Below, one piece after another: positions 35,636 through 44,876 of a DNA stretch of 64,000 bases. Position 1 is the stretch's first letter. Every line of letters begins with the position of its first letter. The stretch covers positions 62,001-126,000 of the forward strand of contig JAJUGJ010000005.1 in NCBI GenBank assembly GCA_029268225.1. The letters run 5' to 3'. Below the pieces are notes generated by a model, which was not told where the DNA came from, made no database searches, and saw nothing but the letters and a program-made list of their open reading frames with translations. This stretch comes from Burkholderiales bacterium (GTDB lineage Bacteria > Pseudomonadota > Gammaproteobacteria > Burkholderiales > Burkholderiaceae_C). The translations under genes were made by a program, and so were the position numbers.

Positions 35636-36835
35636 ATGTTCCGTCACGTTGACGCCTACCCTGGCGACCCCATCCTCACCCTCAACGAGGACTTCCAGAA
35701 AGACCCGCGTCAGGGCAAGATCAACCTCAGCATTGGCATCTACTTCGACGAGGAAGGCCGCCTGCCGGTGATGAACGCCGTGCGCGCCGCCGAGACCGAG
35801 CTGCTGAGCCACATCGGCCCCAAGCCTTATCTGCCGATGACCGGCAACCCGGCCTACCGCCAGGCCGTGCAGGAGTTGCTGTTCGGCGCCCAGCACGAAG
35901 CCGTGACCAGCGGGCGCATCGCCACCATCCAGACCCTGGGTGGCTCGGGTGGTCTGAAAGTGGGCGCGGACTTCCTGAAGCGCTACTTCCCCGGTTCGCA
36001 GGTGTGGGTGAGTGATCCGACCTGGGACAACCACAAGGCCATCTTCGAAGGCGCGGGCTTCCAGGTCAACACCTATCCCTACTACGACCCCGTCACCAAG
36101 GGCCTGAAGTTCGACGCCATGCTGGCCGCCATCGAGGCGCTGCCCGCGCAGAGCATCGTGCTGCTGCACGCCTGCTGCCACAACCCCACCGGCGTGGACC
36201 TGAACCCGGCGCAATGGACGCAGCTGATCGAGGTCATCAAAGTCCGCAAGCTGCTGCCCTACCTGGACATCGCCTACCAGGGCTTTGGCGACGGCATCGA
36301 CGAGGACGCGTTCGCGCTGCGTGCGCTGGCGGACGCGGGCGTGAGCTTCTTCGTGGCCAACTCCTTCTCCAAGAGTTTCTCGCTGTACGGCGAGCGTGTG
36401 GGCGGCCTGAGCGTGGTCTGCCCGGACAAGGCCCAGGCCAATCTGGTGATCGGCCAGCTGATGTCGGCCGTGCGCCGCAACTACTCCAGCCCGCCCACCC
36501 ACGGCAGCGTGCTGGTGGCCACCGTGCTGCAGACGCCCGCGCTGCGTCAGCAATGGGCCGACGAGCTGACCGCCATGCGCGAACGCATCAAGGTGATGCG
36601 CCAGCGCCTGTACGACGGTGTGGTCGCCCAATTGCCAGGCCGTGATGTGCGCTATTTCATCGACCAGCGCGGCATGTTCAGCTACACCGGCGTGAGCCCC
36701 GAACAGGCCGAGGCCCTGCGCACCGAGCACGGCGTGTACGTGCTGCGCTCGGGGCGCATGTGTGCCGCCGGCTTGAACGCCAACAACGTGGACCGTGTGG
36801 CCGAGGCCTTTGCGGCCGTGCTGGCCAAGGGCTGA
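35636..36835 (+). CDS. tyrB: Aromatic-amino-acid (or aspartate) aminotransferase, class I
   Basis: 399 residues with AGGAG before the ATG. The opening FRHVDAYPGDPILTLNEDFQKD, CHNPTGVDLN, the PLP lysine in SNSFSKSFSLYGER and the distal Arg in SGRMCAAGLN place it in the TyrB/AspC group. It transfers amino groups between 2-oxoglutarate and phenylalanine, tyrosine or aspartate. A GATAAT box at 35603-35608 is a plausible -10. TyrB versus AspC specificity is not settled by these motifs; the symbol is the likelier choice. Confidence 0.88.
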   Translation: MFRHVDAYPGDPILTLNEDFQKDPRQGKINLSIGIYFDEEGRLPVMNAVRAAETELLSHIGPKPYLPMTGNPAYRQAVQELLFGAQHEAVTSGRIATIQTLGGSGGLKVGADFLKRYFPGSQVWVSDPTWDNHKAIFEGAGFQVNTYPYYDPVTKGLKFDAMLAAIEALPAQSIVLLHACCHNPTGVDLNPAQWTQLIEVIKVRKLLPYLDIAYQGFGDGIDEDAFALRALADAGVSFFVANSFSKSFSLYGERVGGLSVVCPDKAQANLVIGQLMSAVRRNYSSPPTHGSVLVATVLQTPALRQQWADELTAMRERIKVMRQRLYDGVVAQLPGRDVRYFIDQRGMFSYTGVSPEQAEALRTEHGVYVLRSGRMCAAGLNANNVDRVAEAFAAVLAKG

Positions 36836-36850
36836 GCCGTTCCATGAAAA

Positions 36851-36870
36851 GGGGCCGCGTGAGCGGCCCC
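36851..36870 (-). terminator. Intrinsic terminator of the chemoreceptor gene
   Basis: GGGGCCGC-GTGA-GCGGCCCC is a perfect 8-bp stem with a 4-base loop. Read on the minus strand it is followed directly by TTTT, so it serves the chemoreceptor gene ending at 36906. It may also stop transcription from the convergent aminotransferase gene. Confidence 0.8.
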
Positions 36871-36905
36871 GGTGCGGTGGCGAACGGGCAGGCTGGCGCT
36901 GAAGC

Positions 36906-38456
36906 TCAGCGCAGCTTGAACCAGCCCACGGCCTCGGTGAGCTTGGCCGTCTGCTCCTGCATGCTGGCCGCGGCTGCGGCGGACTGCTCCACCAGCGCGG
37001 CGTTCTGCTGTGTCATGGCATCCAGGTGAGAGACGGCTTCGTTGACCAGGCCAATGTCTTGGGCTTGCTCGCCAGCGTTCTCGGCGATGCGGGCAATGGT
37101 CTGGTCCACCTGTTCGACGCTGGCCAGGATGGCCTGCATGGCCGTGCCCGCCTCCTGCACCAGGCGTGAGCCGGACTCGACCCGCTCGGTGGAGGCGGCG
37201 ATCAGGCTCTTGATCTCACGCGCAGCTTCGGCACTGCGCCCGGCCAGGGTGCGCACCTCGCTGGCCACGACGGCAAAACCGCGGCCCTGCTCACCCGCCC
37301 GGGCGGCCTCCACCGCTGCGTTCAAGGCCAGGATGTTGGTCTGGAAGGCGATGCCGTCGATCACGCCGATGATGTCGCCGATCTTGCGCGAGCTGGTCTG
37401 GATGTCGTCCATGGTGCTCACGACCTGGCTGACCACCTCGTGACCGCGCACCGCGTTGTCACGGGCCGAGGACGCCATCTGGTTGGCCGCACGCGAGGCC
37501 TCGGTGTTCTCCTGCACCGCCTGGTGCAGCATGCCCACCGAGGAGTGGGTTTCTTGCAGGCGCGCCGCGGTCTGCTCGGTGCGCTGGCTCAGGTCCTGGC
37601 TGCCCAGGGCAATTTCCTGGCTGGCGGTGACCATGTTGTCCACGCTGCCGCGCACCTGGCCCACCGTGCGGTTGAGCCCATCGGCCATGGCCTGCAGCGC
37701 CGCCATCACCTCGCCGATTTCATCCTTCACGCGCCACTGGATGGACTGGCTGATGTCGCCCTGGGCGATGGCGTTGGTGAGGTCGCGCGCGCGGCCCAGG
37801 CGGGTGGTGATGGAGATGCTCATGCTGCGCATGACGAACCACAGCAAGGCCGCCGCAGCCAAGCAGATGGGCAGGTAGAGCAGGGCACGCTGGGCGTAGA
37901 GGGTCTGCAGGTCCTCCAGGTACACGCCTGAGCCGATCACCCAGCCCCAGGGGGCGAAGGGGGCCAGATAGGTTTCCTTGACGGCCGGCTTGCCGGTGCT
38001 GGGGCGCTTCCAGCTGTAGTGGTGTACGCCGCCGCCCGGCTGAGAGCCGACACGCACCAGGTCGTTGAACAGCGGCTTGCCGTCGGCGTCCTTCACCTGG
38101 GTCATGTCCTGCCCGTCCAGCTTGGGCTGGTCGGCGTGCATGACCATGCGCACATCCTGGCTCAGCACGAAGAGGTAGCCGTCTTCGCCGTTTCGCAGCT
38201 GTCGCAAGACGTTGGCGGCCTGGGTGCGAGCTTGCTCGGGGTGCAGGTGCTGCTGATCCACCTCTTTTTGCAGCCAGGTGAGCACCGCCACAGCGCTGTT
38301 GACCTGGTCGCGCATGGCCTGCCGTCGGTCCTCCAGGCTCAACTGGTACTGGTTGTAGAGCAGGAAGCTGGCAATGCCGATCACCACCAGCACGGTGCCG
38401 ATGGTGGTGGCGCGGAGTTTGGCCGCCAGCGAGGCGGTGTGGAACCAGGAGGCCAT
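36906..38456 (-). CDS. Methyl-accepting chemotaxis protein with single Cache domain
   Basis: 516 residues. Membrane segments lie near residues 16-34 and 188-207 and enclose a periplasmic single Cache (sCache_2) domain. Its [19 protein letters not shown] and [14 protein letters not shown] are typical of receptors for small carboxylates. HAMP follows (about 210-262). The signalling hairpin is [19 protein letters not shown], highly conserved. No C-terminal NWETF-like pentapeptide is present, so adaptation enzymes are not tethered through that motif. No che genes are nearby. Confidence 0.93.
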   Translation of the reverse strand: MASWFHTASLAAKLRATTIGTVLVVIGIASFLLYNQYQLSLEDRRQAMRDQVNSAVAVLTWLQKEVDQQHLHPEQARTQAANVLRQLRNGEDGYLFVLSQDVRMVMHADQPKLDGQDMTQVKDADGKPLFNDLVRVGSQPGGGVHHYSWKRPSTGKPAVKETYLAPFAPWGWVIGSGVYLEDLQTLYAQRALLYLPICLAAAALLWFVMRSMSISITTRLGRARDLTNAIAQGDISQSIQWRVKDEIGEVMAALQAMADGLNRTVGQVRGSVDNMVTASQEIALGSQDLSQRTEQTAARLQETHSSVGMLHQAVQENTEASRAANQMASSARDNAVRGHEVVSQVVSTMDDIQTSSRKIGDIIGVIDGIAFQTNILALNAAVEAARAGEQGRGFAVVASEVRTLAGRSAEAAREIKSLIAASTERVESGSRLVQEAGTAMQAILASVEQVDQTIARIAENAGEQAQDIGLVNEAVSHLDAMTQQNAALVEQSAAAAASMQEQTAKLTEAVGWFKLR

Positions 38457-38593
38457 GATGTCCGAGGGAGGAATCCGGGATTTCCTCAGTCTCTGCCACG
38501 AAAGCCGCCGCCGTCAAAGGCAGATACCCGCAATCGGAGGCTCAGCAGGGGCGGGGGTGTGCGATGTCGCACAATATTCCCGCCGCGAACACC

Positions 38594-39157
38594 TCAGGTG
38601 TCCGGCCCCATCAGCTTGATCGGGGTGATCTCGACGCTGTCGTGCGCGCCGTCGTTGACCCACAGGGTGCCGTCCTGCACCGTGATCTGCAACTGCATGC
38701 TGCGCTGGGCCAGTTGCGCCAGGGCCTGGCTTTGCTCGGTCGGGATCTGCCAGACGGTCAGGTTTTGCGCGCGGGTGAGTTTGGTGGCGATGTTGCTCCA
38801 CCAGACGTTCGTGCTGCTCTGGAAGGCGTAGAGGCTGACCTTGCGGGCGCGGCCGGCGGCTTTCATCAGGCGCTTGTCATCGGGTTGGCCCACTTCGACC
38901 CAGTGCAGGATCTCGTCGGAGTAATTCTTTTGCCACAGCGCGGGCTCGTCGGGCTCCCACATGTCTTTGGCCAGCTCGATCGTCCCTTCGGAGGTGTCAG
39001 CCGGCCAGCCCAGGGCCAGGGCCAGCACGCGGATCATCATGCGCTCGTCGGCCTCAGAGGGGTGGCGGGCGATGGTGATGTTGGTGTCGACGTAGACGTT
39101 GCGGTCCATGTCGGCCAGGTTGAGCTGGGCTTTGTAGATCGTGGCTTTGATGGCCAT
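38594..39157 (-). CDS. YaeQ family protein
   Basis: 187 residues, matching YaeQ throughout: MAIKATIYKAQLNLADMDRN at the start, ARHPSEADERMMIRVLALAL, and EILHWVEVGQPDDKRLMKA in the centre. The family has a PD-(D/E)XK nuclease-like fold and unknown biochemical role. Soluble, no signal peptide. It lies downstream of an alpha/beta hydrolase gene on the same strand, but a terminator hairpin separates them, so it likely has its own promoter. Confidence 0.93.
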   Translation of the reverse strand: MAIKATIYKAQLNLADMDRNVYVDTNITIARHPSEADERMMIRVLALALGWPADTSEGTIELAKDMWEPDEPALWQKNYSDEILHWVEVGQPDDKRLMKAAGRARKVSLYAFQSSTNVWWSNIATKLTRAQNLTVWQIPTEQSQALAQLAQRSMQLQITVQDGTLWVNDGAHDSVEITPIKLMGPDT

Positions 39158-39184
39158 GGGGAGAACCTGTCAGGAGCGGAAAAC

Positions 39185-39201
39185 GGGCCGCACAGCGGCC
39201 C
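39185..39201 (-). terminator. Intrinsic terminator of the alpha/beta hydrolase gene
   Basis: GGGCCGC-ACA-GCGGCCC is a perfect 7-bp stem with a triloop. On the minus strand it is followed by GTTTTCC. It sits ten bases past the hydrolase stop. Confidence 0.7.
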
Positions 39202-39210
39202 AAACCGCGA

Positions 39211-40083
39211 TCATCCCGCAAAAACACGCGCCAGCCAGTCGCTCAAGGCCTGCAGCACCTGATCTTGTGCCACTTCGTTGAAGATTTCGTGGCTCAGCCC
39301 AGGCCAGGGGTGGGCGCTGACGCAGGTCGCGGGCGCCGCGGCGGCAAAGGCGGCGGAGCCGGCCGGATCCACGCAGCGGTCGTCTTCACCCCACCTGATG
39401 AGGGTGGGGGTGTGCCAGGCCGGGGTGCGCTGGCGGACCACGGCGCCGGCATCGAGCAGGAAGTGGCTGAGGCGGCCGCTGATGCGGTCGTGCACCAGCG
39501 GGTCGGCGATGTAGGCGGCCACGGTGGCGGGGTTGTGGCAGACCCACTCGGGCTTCAGGCCATTGCCCACCGCCACATTGGGCGTGAGCCGGGCCACGGT
39601 GTGGAGCAGTGCTTTCTGCACCGCGCTCAGAGGGATGGCCAGCGCGGGGGAGGACAGCACCAGCGCTTCCACCGGGCGGGCCCAGGGCGCGGCTTCGGCG
39701 GGCTGGGTCTGCTGCGCAGCGACAAAGCGCGCGGCGATCGCACCGCCCAGGCTGTGTCCGATCAGCAGCAGGCGCTGGCCGGGGTAGCCCAGGCGCACCA
39801 GATCGATGGCGCTGGCCAGGTCGTGCAGCAGATCGTCATCGTGCTGCAGTACGCCACGGGCGCCGGGTGAGCGGCCATGGCCGCGGTGGTCGTAGCTGAC
39901 CACGCTCCAGCCCAGGCGGTTGAGGTGAGCGGCCACATGGGCGTAACGGGCACCGTGTTCACCCAGGCCGTGCACGATCAGGGCCACGCCGCGGCCGCGC
40001 ACCTCGGCCGGAAGGGGCCAGTGGTGCAGGTGCAGGTCCAGGCCATCGCGAGTGCGGACGGTGGTGGGCAGGCGTTGCGGCAT
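39211..40083 (-). CDS. Alpha/beta hydrolase, monoacylglycerol lipase-like
   Basis: 290 residues. The nucleophile elbow GHSLGG is near residue 110, the oxyanion-side motif is VHGLGEHGARY, and SYDHRGHGRSPGARG is the lysophospholipase/serine aminopeptidase (Hydrolase_4) signature. The acid is in RWGEDDRCVDP and the His in WPGLSHEIFNE. It probably cleaves monoacylglycerols or similar small esters. There is no signal peptide, so it is cytosolic. It follows the isomerase-like gene by 57 bases on the same strand; a shared transcript is possible. Confidence 0.88.
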   Translation of the reverse strand: MPQRLPTTVRTRDGLDLHLHHWPLPAEVRGRGVALIVHGLGEHGARYAHVAAHLNRLGWSVVSYDHRGHGRSPGARGVLQHDDDLLHDLASAIDLVRLGYPGQRLLLIGHSLGGAIAARFVAAQQTQPAEAAPWARPVEALVLSSPALAIPLSAVQKALLHTVARLTPNVAVGNGLKPEWVCHNPATVAAYIADPLVHDRISGRLSHFLLDAGAVVRQRTPAWHTPTLIRWGEDDRCVDPAGSAAFAAAAPATCVSAHPWPGLSHEIFNEVAQDQVLQALSDWLARVFAG

Positions 40084-40140
40084 GGCGGGGCTTTCGTTAA
40101 GGGGGGCGAGGAAAGAGGGGCGGGAGACCAGGCGGGCGGC

Positions 40141-40953
40141 TCAGAGAGCGTGGCCGGCTCCGCGCAGCCGGCGCAGCCAGCTCAGGCCCACAGAGGTGGT
40201 GGTGCGGGGGCGGTATTCGCAGCCGATCCAGCCGTCCCAGTTCAGGCGCCGCAGTTCGTCGAACACCCAGGGCCAGGCCAGCTCGCCGTCGTCGGGCTCA
40301 CCCCGGTCGGGTACGGCGGCGATCTGCAGGTGGCCGACCTGGCCGGTGGGCAGCCACTGGCGCAGGCGCATGGTCACATCGCCCTCCACGATCTGGCAGT
40401 GGTACAGGTCCATCTGCACCTGCAGGTGCGGGGAGCCGATGCGCTGCACCAGGGCGTGCGCCGCGGCCTGGTGGGTCAGCAGGTAGCCAGGCATGTCGCG
40501 GGGGTTGATGGGCTCGATCACCAGGATGCGGCCATAGGCCTTGGCCTGTTCGGTCGCCCAGCGCAGGTTCAGCTCGAAGCGTACCCAGGCGTCGGCGCGC
40601 TCTTCCGGGGTGCTCACAGGGGGCAGGCCAGCCATGATGTGGATACGGGGGCAATCGAGCGCCACGGCGCGCGCCAGGGCTTCACGCACCACGCGCTGGA
40701 AGTCGGCCTGGCGCCCCGGCAGGCTGGCCAGCCCGCGCTCGCCGCGTGCCCAATCCCCGGGCTCGGCGTTGAACAGCACCAGTTGCAGATTCAGGTCGTG
40801 CAGGCGTGCCTGGATCTCGGCCAGCGGGTGTTCGTGCAGCAGCAGGCACTCGACGCCGGTGAAGCCATCGCGTGCCGCGGCGGCGAAGCGGTCGAGAAAG
40901 GGCAGTTCGGGGTACAACCAGGACAGGTTGGCGGCGAATTTCAGGGCAGACAT
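40141..40953 (-). CDS. Hydroxypyruvate isomerase-like TIM-barrel protein
   Basis: 270 residues, AP-endonuclease-2-like barrel. KFAANLSWLYPELPFLDRF and GFTGVECLLLHEHP open the protein as in Hyi and OtnI. IEPINPRDMPGYLL and VQMDLYHCQIVEGD contribute the two metal-binding acidic residues and His, and GCEYRPRTTT contributes the last Glu. Hyi interconverts hydroxypyruvate and tartronate semialdehyde; OtnI acts on 2-oxo-tetronate. No glyoxylate-pathway gene is adjacent, so the substrate stays open. Confidence 0.85.
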   Translation of the reverse strand: MSALKFAANLSWLYPELPFLDRFAAAARDGFTGVECLLLHEHPLAEIQARLHDLNLQLVLFNAEPGDWARGERGLASLPGRQADFQRVVREALARAVALDCPRIHIMAGLPPVSTPEERADAWVRFELNLRWATEQAKAYGRILVIEPINPRDMPGYLLTHQAAAHALVQRIGSPHLQVQMDLYHCQIVEGDVTMRLRQWLPTGQVGHLQIAAVPDRGEPDDGELAWPWVFDELRRLNWDGWIGCEYRPRTTTSVGLSWLRRLRGAGHAL

Positions 40954-41022
40954 GGCACCGAAGCGTAGCCGAGAACGCCCCGCGTCCGCAGGTGATGGGC
41001 ACGGACGGTCACGGGGGTTTCC

Positions 41023-41028
41023 TACAAT
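41023..41028 (+). promoter_or_regulatory. -10 element giving a probably leaderless ampG-like transcript
   Basis: TACAAT lies exactly six bases before ATG 41035, with no Shine-Dalgarno between. It has the same geometry as the elements before 19626 and 25287. Confidence 0.45.
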
Positions 41029-41034
41029 CGACGC

Positions 41035-42558
41035 ATGTCCTCACCTTCCCCCGACCAGGCGCGCGTGCCTGTGACCCGCCGTCTGATGTTCTGGGTGGCC
41101 CTCCTGTACTTTTCGGAGGGGCTGCCGCTGGGCGTTTTTTACGATCTGTTTCCGGTGCACATGCGCCAGTCAGGCGTGGGGCCCGCCGAGATCGGTCTGT
41201 TGAGTTTGCTGGGCCTGGCCTGGACCGTGAAGTTTCTGTGGGCACCGCTGGTGGATGCCTGGCGCGGGCACCGTCTGTGGATCGCGGGGGCCAATGCCGG
41301 CATGGCGCTGGTGCTGGCGACGCTGGCGCTGAATCCGCAGGCGCTGGGGCAGGGGGCGACCTGGCCCTGGGTGCTGCTGGCGGCCTTCACCTTCCTGTCG
41401 GCCACCAACGACATCGCCACCGATGGCTACACGATCGAGCTGCTGTCCAAGGGACAGTACGGCGTGGCCAATGGCCTGCGCATCGGCTTTTACCGGGTGG
41501 GCATGCTGGCGGCCGGGGCGCTGCTGGTGGTGGCGGGCTGGTCGGGCACGCCGGGGCAGCCCAACTGGGCGGCGGCCTACGGCATGGGCGCCGTGCTGAT
41601 GCTCTTCAACGCCATGGTGATCTTGACGGCGCCGCCGCAACCGCCGCGCGCCGCCCGCGTCGAGGGCGCCTCGTCGCGCGAATGGGCGGCCGTGCGTGCG
41701 CAGCCGCTGTGGCTGGTGGCGCTGGGCTTGTTGCTGGCCGGTCTGCTGTGGCCGGTGCTGGGACCGGTGGGCAAAACCTTCGAATGGGCCTGGGTGCAGG
41801 CCATCAGCGGTACCTGGTGGTTCAAGGGCGCGGTGCCGGTTGGGCTGATGTTCGTCGGCGCCATCCTGATGGTGCGCGCGGCGCGGGGGGCGCAGGCGCA
41901 CGTGATGTCCGAAGGCCCGGTGTTCGGCGCCTGGGTGGACCTGCTAGCCCGCCCCGGCATGCTCGCCGTGCTGGTCTTCATCCTCACCTTCAAGCTGGGG
42001 GACGCGGCCATGGGCTTCATGGTCAAACCCTTCTGGGTGGACGCCGGTTTCACCCCGGCCCAGATCGGCTTGGTCAGCGTCAATGTGGGCCTGGGCCTGT
42101 CGATTCTGGGGGGGCTGATTGGCGGGGCCTACGTGGACCGCGTGGGCATCTTCAAGGGCCTGTGGGTGCTGGGCCTGTGGCAGGCCTTGTCCAACCTGGG
42201 CTATGCGCTGGCGGCCTGGTATGTCCCTCCCACCGAGCCTGGCATGCAAGTGAGCGTTCACTATCAAGCCGTGGTGTACGCGGCCAGTGGTCTGGAGAGC
42301 TTCACCGGCGGCCTGGGCACCGGGGCCTTCCTGGCGTTTTTGATGGGCATCACCAGCAAGGCGCGCGCGACCACCGAGTACGCCATCTTGTCGTCCATCT
42401 TTGCGTTTTCGCGGGCGGTGGCGGGCTGGGCGGGCGGCCTGGGCGTGGAGCAGATGGGCTACGCCGCCTTCTTTTTCCTCACCTTCTGGCTGTCTTTCCC
42501 GGCGTATTTGTTGCTGCCGGCCGTCCGGCGTATGCTCAACCGCGACGAGACGCGTTAA
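41035..42558 (+). CDS. ampG: AmpG-like muropeptide permease (major facilitator superfamily)
   Basis: 507 residues with at least twelve membrane segments. The opening ALLYFSEGLPLGVFYDLFPV and SATNDIATDGYTIELL are the AmpG/PAT-family hallmarks. AmpG imports anhydro-muropeptides for cell-wall recycling and thereby also influences beta-lactamase induction. No ampD, ampR or lactamase gene is nearby. The extended loop around residues 200-290, with two additional hydrophobic segments, is common in AmpG. Assignment to the family is firm, specificity inferred. Confidence 0.82.
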   Translation: MSSPSPDQARVPVTRRLMFWVALLYFSEGLPLGVFYDLFPVHMRQSGVGPAEIGLLSLLGLAWTVKFLWAPLVDAWRGHRLWIAGANAGMALVLATLALNPQALGQGATWPWVLLAAFTFLSATNDIATDGYTIELLSKGQYGVANGLRIGFYRVGMLAAGALLVVAGWSGTPGQPNWAAAYGMGAVLMLFNAMVILTAPPQPPRAARVEGASSREWAAVRAQPLWLVALGLLLAGLLWPVLGPVGKTFEWAWVQAISGTWWFKGAVPVGLMFVGAILMVRAARGAQAHVMSEGPVFGAWVDLLARPGMLAVLVFILTFKLGDAAMGFMVKPFWVDAGFTPAQIGLVSVNVGLGLSILGGLIGGAYVDRVGIFKGLWVLGLWQALSNLGYALAAWYVPPTEPGMQVSVHYQAVVYAASGLESFTGGLGTGAFLAFLMGITSKARATTEYAILSSIFAFSRAVAGWAGGLGVEQMGYAAFFFLTFWLSFPAYLLLPAVRRMLNRDETR

Positions 42559-42623
42559 GGACTTGAAGGGCGGCACGTCGCGCCCATCTGATCTCCACTG
42601 TTGACCCGAAACCCCTGTCTGCC

Positions 42624-43565
42624 ATGAACCCCTCCTTCTCTGCCGTGCGTGAACTCCCTCGTCGCCTGCTGTCGCTGGGCGTGGTGTCGCTGGCGCTGGC
42701 CAGTCCCTGGGCCCTGGCCCGCGAGGGGGTGGATGTGAGCAAGCAGCACTCGGGCTTTGCGCGCCTGGTGCCCGCCGACCAGGTGGAAGCCGCTGCGCAG
42801 CAGCAATACAACCAGATGGCCTCCCAGGCCAAGGCGCAGAACGCGCTGCTGCCCGACAACCACCCTCAGGTGGTGCGGCTGAAGGCGATTGCCCAGCGCA
42901 TCGTGCCCTACACCCTGGAGTGGAACAGCCGCGCCCGTCAGTGGCAGTGGCAGGTCATGGCCCTGAACTCGAAGGAGCTCAACGCGTTTTGCATGCCCGG
43001 CGGCAAAATTGCTTTCTACACCGGCATCCTGGAGACGCTCAAGCTCACCGATGACGAGACCGCGATGATCATGGGCCACGAGATGGCGCATGCCCTGCGT
43101 GAGCACGCCCGCGAGCGCATGGGCAAGAGTTCGGCCACGCAGATCGGCGCCAGCCTGATCTCCAGCCTGCTCGGCTTGGGCAGTGCGGGCGACACCCTGC
43201 TGAACATGGGCGGGCAGTTGCTGACGCTGAAATTCAGCCGCGAAAACGAGTCCGAAGCCGACCTGGTGGGCATGGAGCTTGCCGCCCGCGCCGGTTATGA
43301 CCCGCGGGCTGGCATCAGCCTGTGGAAGAAGATGGCTGCAGCCTCGAAGGGCGCGCCGCCGCAATGGCTGTCGACCCACCCGGCCAGCGGGACACGCATC
43401 CAGGAGATGGAAGCGGCCATGCCGCAGGTGATGCCGCTGTATGAGCGAGCGGCCAAGCCGCCGCGTCGCTACGATGCGCCCGCGCGCACCGGTTCGTACT
43501 ACCTGAGCCAAGAGCCACTGGCTTACTGGGGCCGAGGCACCTCGCCGCTGCTGACGCGCGACTGA
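42624..43565 (+). CDS. Exported M48-family metalloprotease
   Basis: 313 residues with an N-terminal signal (LLSLGVVSLALASPWALA). The zinc motif HEMAH lies in MGHEMAHALREHARER, and the third ligand Glu in ENESEADLVGMELAARAGYDP. This resembles the YcaL/LoiP/BepA group of periplasmic quality-control proteases. The C-terminal WLSTHPASGTRIQEM is standard for the family. There is no TPR extension like that of BepA. A strong hairpin terminator follows 30 bases after the stop. Confidence 0.92.
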   Translation: MNPSFSAVRELPRRLLSLGVVSLALASPWALAREGVDVSKQHSGFARLVPADQVEAAAQQQYNQMASQAKAQNALLPDNHPQVVRLKAIAQRIVPYTLEWNSRARQWQWQVMALNSKELNAFCMPGGKIAFYTGILETLKLTDDETAMIMGHEMAHALREHARERMGKSSATQIGASLISSLLGLGSAGDTLLNMGGQLLTLKFSRENESEADLVGMELAARAGYDPRAGISLWKKMAAASKGAPPQWLSTHPASGTRIQEMEAAMPQVMPLYERAAKPPRRYDAPARTGSYYLSQEPLAYWGRGTSPLLTRD

Positions 43566-43595
43566 CGCCCGAGCGACGACCCCGGCACTGCGCTC

Positions 43596-43630
43596 CAAAC
43601 CCCGCACCAGGACAGCCTGGCCGGGGTTTG
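43596..43630 (+). terminator. Long terminator hairpin after the M48 protease gene
   Basis: Nine outer pairs (CAAACCCCG with CGGGGTTTG) and five inner pairs (CCAGG with CCTGG around ACAG) form a long near-perfect stem. GTTTGTT at the 3' side supplies a short U run. This is one of the clearest terminators in the window. Confidence 0.75.
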
Positions 43631-43905
43631 TTAACATGAGCCTATGCTTCATCGCACGGACCTGACCTCTTGCTGCCTGCTGAGCGCTGCCCACCCTGGG
43701 GTGGCGGCTGGCGTGCGCGTGCAGGGGGGCACAGGCCTGTCGGCGGGACGACGCTGGCCACACAAGCCGGTTGCACATTCCCCGGCCCGGCGATAACCCC
43801 ACCCCCTTCTTTTTGCGCACACCATCATCGCCGGGCCCCTGCTCAGCGCGATCGTGCCTTGCCGTGTCACGCGGATGCGGGAGGCCGCCCTGATGGAGAT
43901 GCGTC
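43631..43905 (+). other. Gap before the beta-helix protein gene
   Basis: About 275 bases. TAACAT at 43632-43637 is followed by six bases and an ATG that opens a 50-codon frame (43644-43796). That frame has the leaderless geometry seen elsewhere, but its product has no recognisable features and I do not call it a gene. The ribosome-binding site of the next gene (GGAG) is at about 43895. Nothing else is recognised. Confidence 0.35.
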
Positions 43906-44829
43906 ATGTCGACGAAGCAGGCCACGCTGCCCGCCCCGAACCCCGCTGCGGCGATGGAGTTCACCAAGCGCTTTCTGCGCGCCAAGAATCCCTGCGCCAA
44001 CGGCTTTCGCTGGTTTGTGCGCCACATTGAAGACGGCACCAGCTACCAGGAGGCCCTGGACACCCTGGTGCAGGCGGGGCGCGTGGGCGACGCCTGCTGG
44101 CTGCTCGACCAGTTCGGCCCCACCGATGCCGTGCTGACGGTGGACGCCATCGAGGCCGAGGCCATCGTGTTCTCGGGGACGCTGGAGGTGCGCGGTCACA
44201 TCGAGGTGAGCACGGTGCTGCGGGTGGGCCGCATGATCCGCGCCGGCGGCGGCATCCGCGCGGGCGAGGAGATCGTTGCCGGGGAAGGCGTCCGGGTGGG
44301 CGGCGGCATCCGTTGCGAAGGCCGCTTGAGCTCGGGCGGCGACGTGCGGGCCGACTGGGGCATCGAGGTGCAGCGGGCCCTGACGTGCGCCGACGACGTG
44401 CGCGCCGGCTGGGACCTGATCTGCGGTGACAAGCTCCAGGTGGACGGCCACATCGTGGTGGGCCAGGACCTGATCACACAGGCGGCGGTGCAATGCGGCA
44501 AGAGCGTGCGCGTCGGCGGGCGTCTGCAGGTGGCCGACAGCCTGCGTGCGGGCCAGGGCATCTGGACCGGCGACGACATCGCCTGCGGCATGCACCTGGA
44601 GGCGGGGTGGGGCGTGAAGTCGGGCGGGTCGATCCAGGCGCAGGGTGCCGTGAAGGCGGGTGAGAGCCTGTGCGCGCACGGCGAGATCAGTGCCGGAGGC
44701 GGCTACGGCGTGTACGCAGGCCTGAGCGTTCAGGTGGACACCTGGGCGGCCAGTGCCCAGGTCATGGCCGCGCGCAAGCCCGAGGGCCTGATGAGTGGCT
44801 GCTGGGTGGGGCCTTCGCCGCTGGCTTGA
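43906..44829 (+). CDS. Bactofilin-like repetitive beta-helix protein of unknown function
   Basis: 307 residues. Residues 15-75 form a helical domain (LRAKNPCANGFRWFVRHI, then GRVGDACWLLDQFGPTDAV). From about 80 to 290 the sequence is a run of short strands ending in Gly, with a recurring V-x-A-G or V-x-G pattern every 6 to 8 residues (VGRMIRAGGGIRAGEEIVAG). This indicates a right-handed beta-helix. The pattern recalls bactofilins and polymer-forming proteins, but the helical domain is not theirs and there are many Cys and Trp residues. No signal peptide. It could be a cytosolic scaffold; function unknown. Confidence 0.7.
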   Translation: MSTKQATLPAPNPAAAMEFTKRFLRAKNPCANGFRWFVRHIEDGTSYQEALDTLVQAGRVGDACWLLDQFGPTDAVLTVDAIEAEAIVFSGTLEVRGHIEVSTVLRVGRMIRAGGGIRAGEEIVAGEGVRVGGGIRCEGRLSSGGDVRADWGIEVQRALTCADDVRAGWDLICGDKLQVDGHIVVGQDLITQAAVQCGKSVRVGGRLQVADSLRAGQGIWTGDDIACGMHLEAGWGVKSGGSIQAQGAVKAGESLCAHGEISAGGGYGVYAGLSVQVDTWAASAQVMAARKPEGLMSGCWVGPSPLA

Positions 44830-44876
44830 GGCTCGCCCGCTCGTCGGTTCCGGTTCGCGGCGTGGGCTGCTCCGGC

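Noticed and set aside
43644..43796. 50-codon open frame with leaderless-type spacing
   Set aside because: The product is Arg/Gly/Ala-rich without pattern, and the frame lies between a terminator and the next gene; insufficient support.
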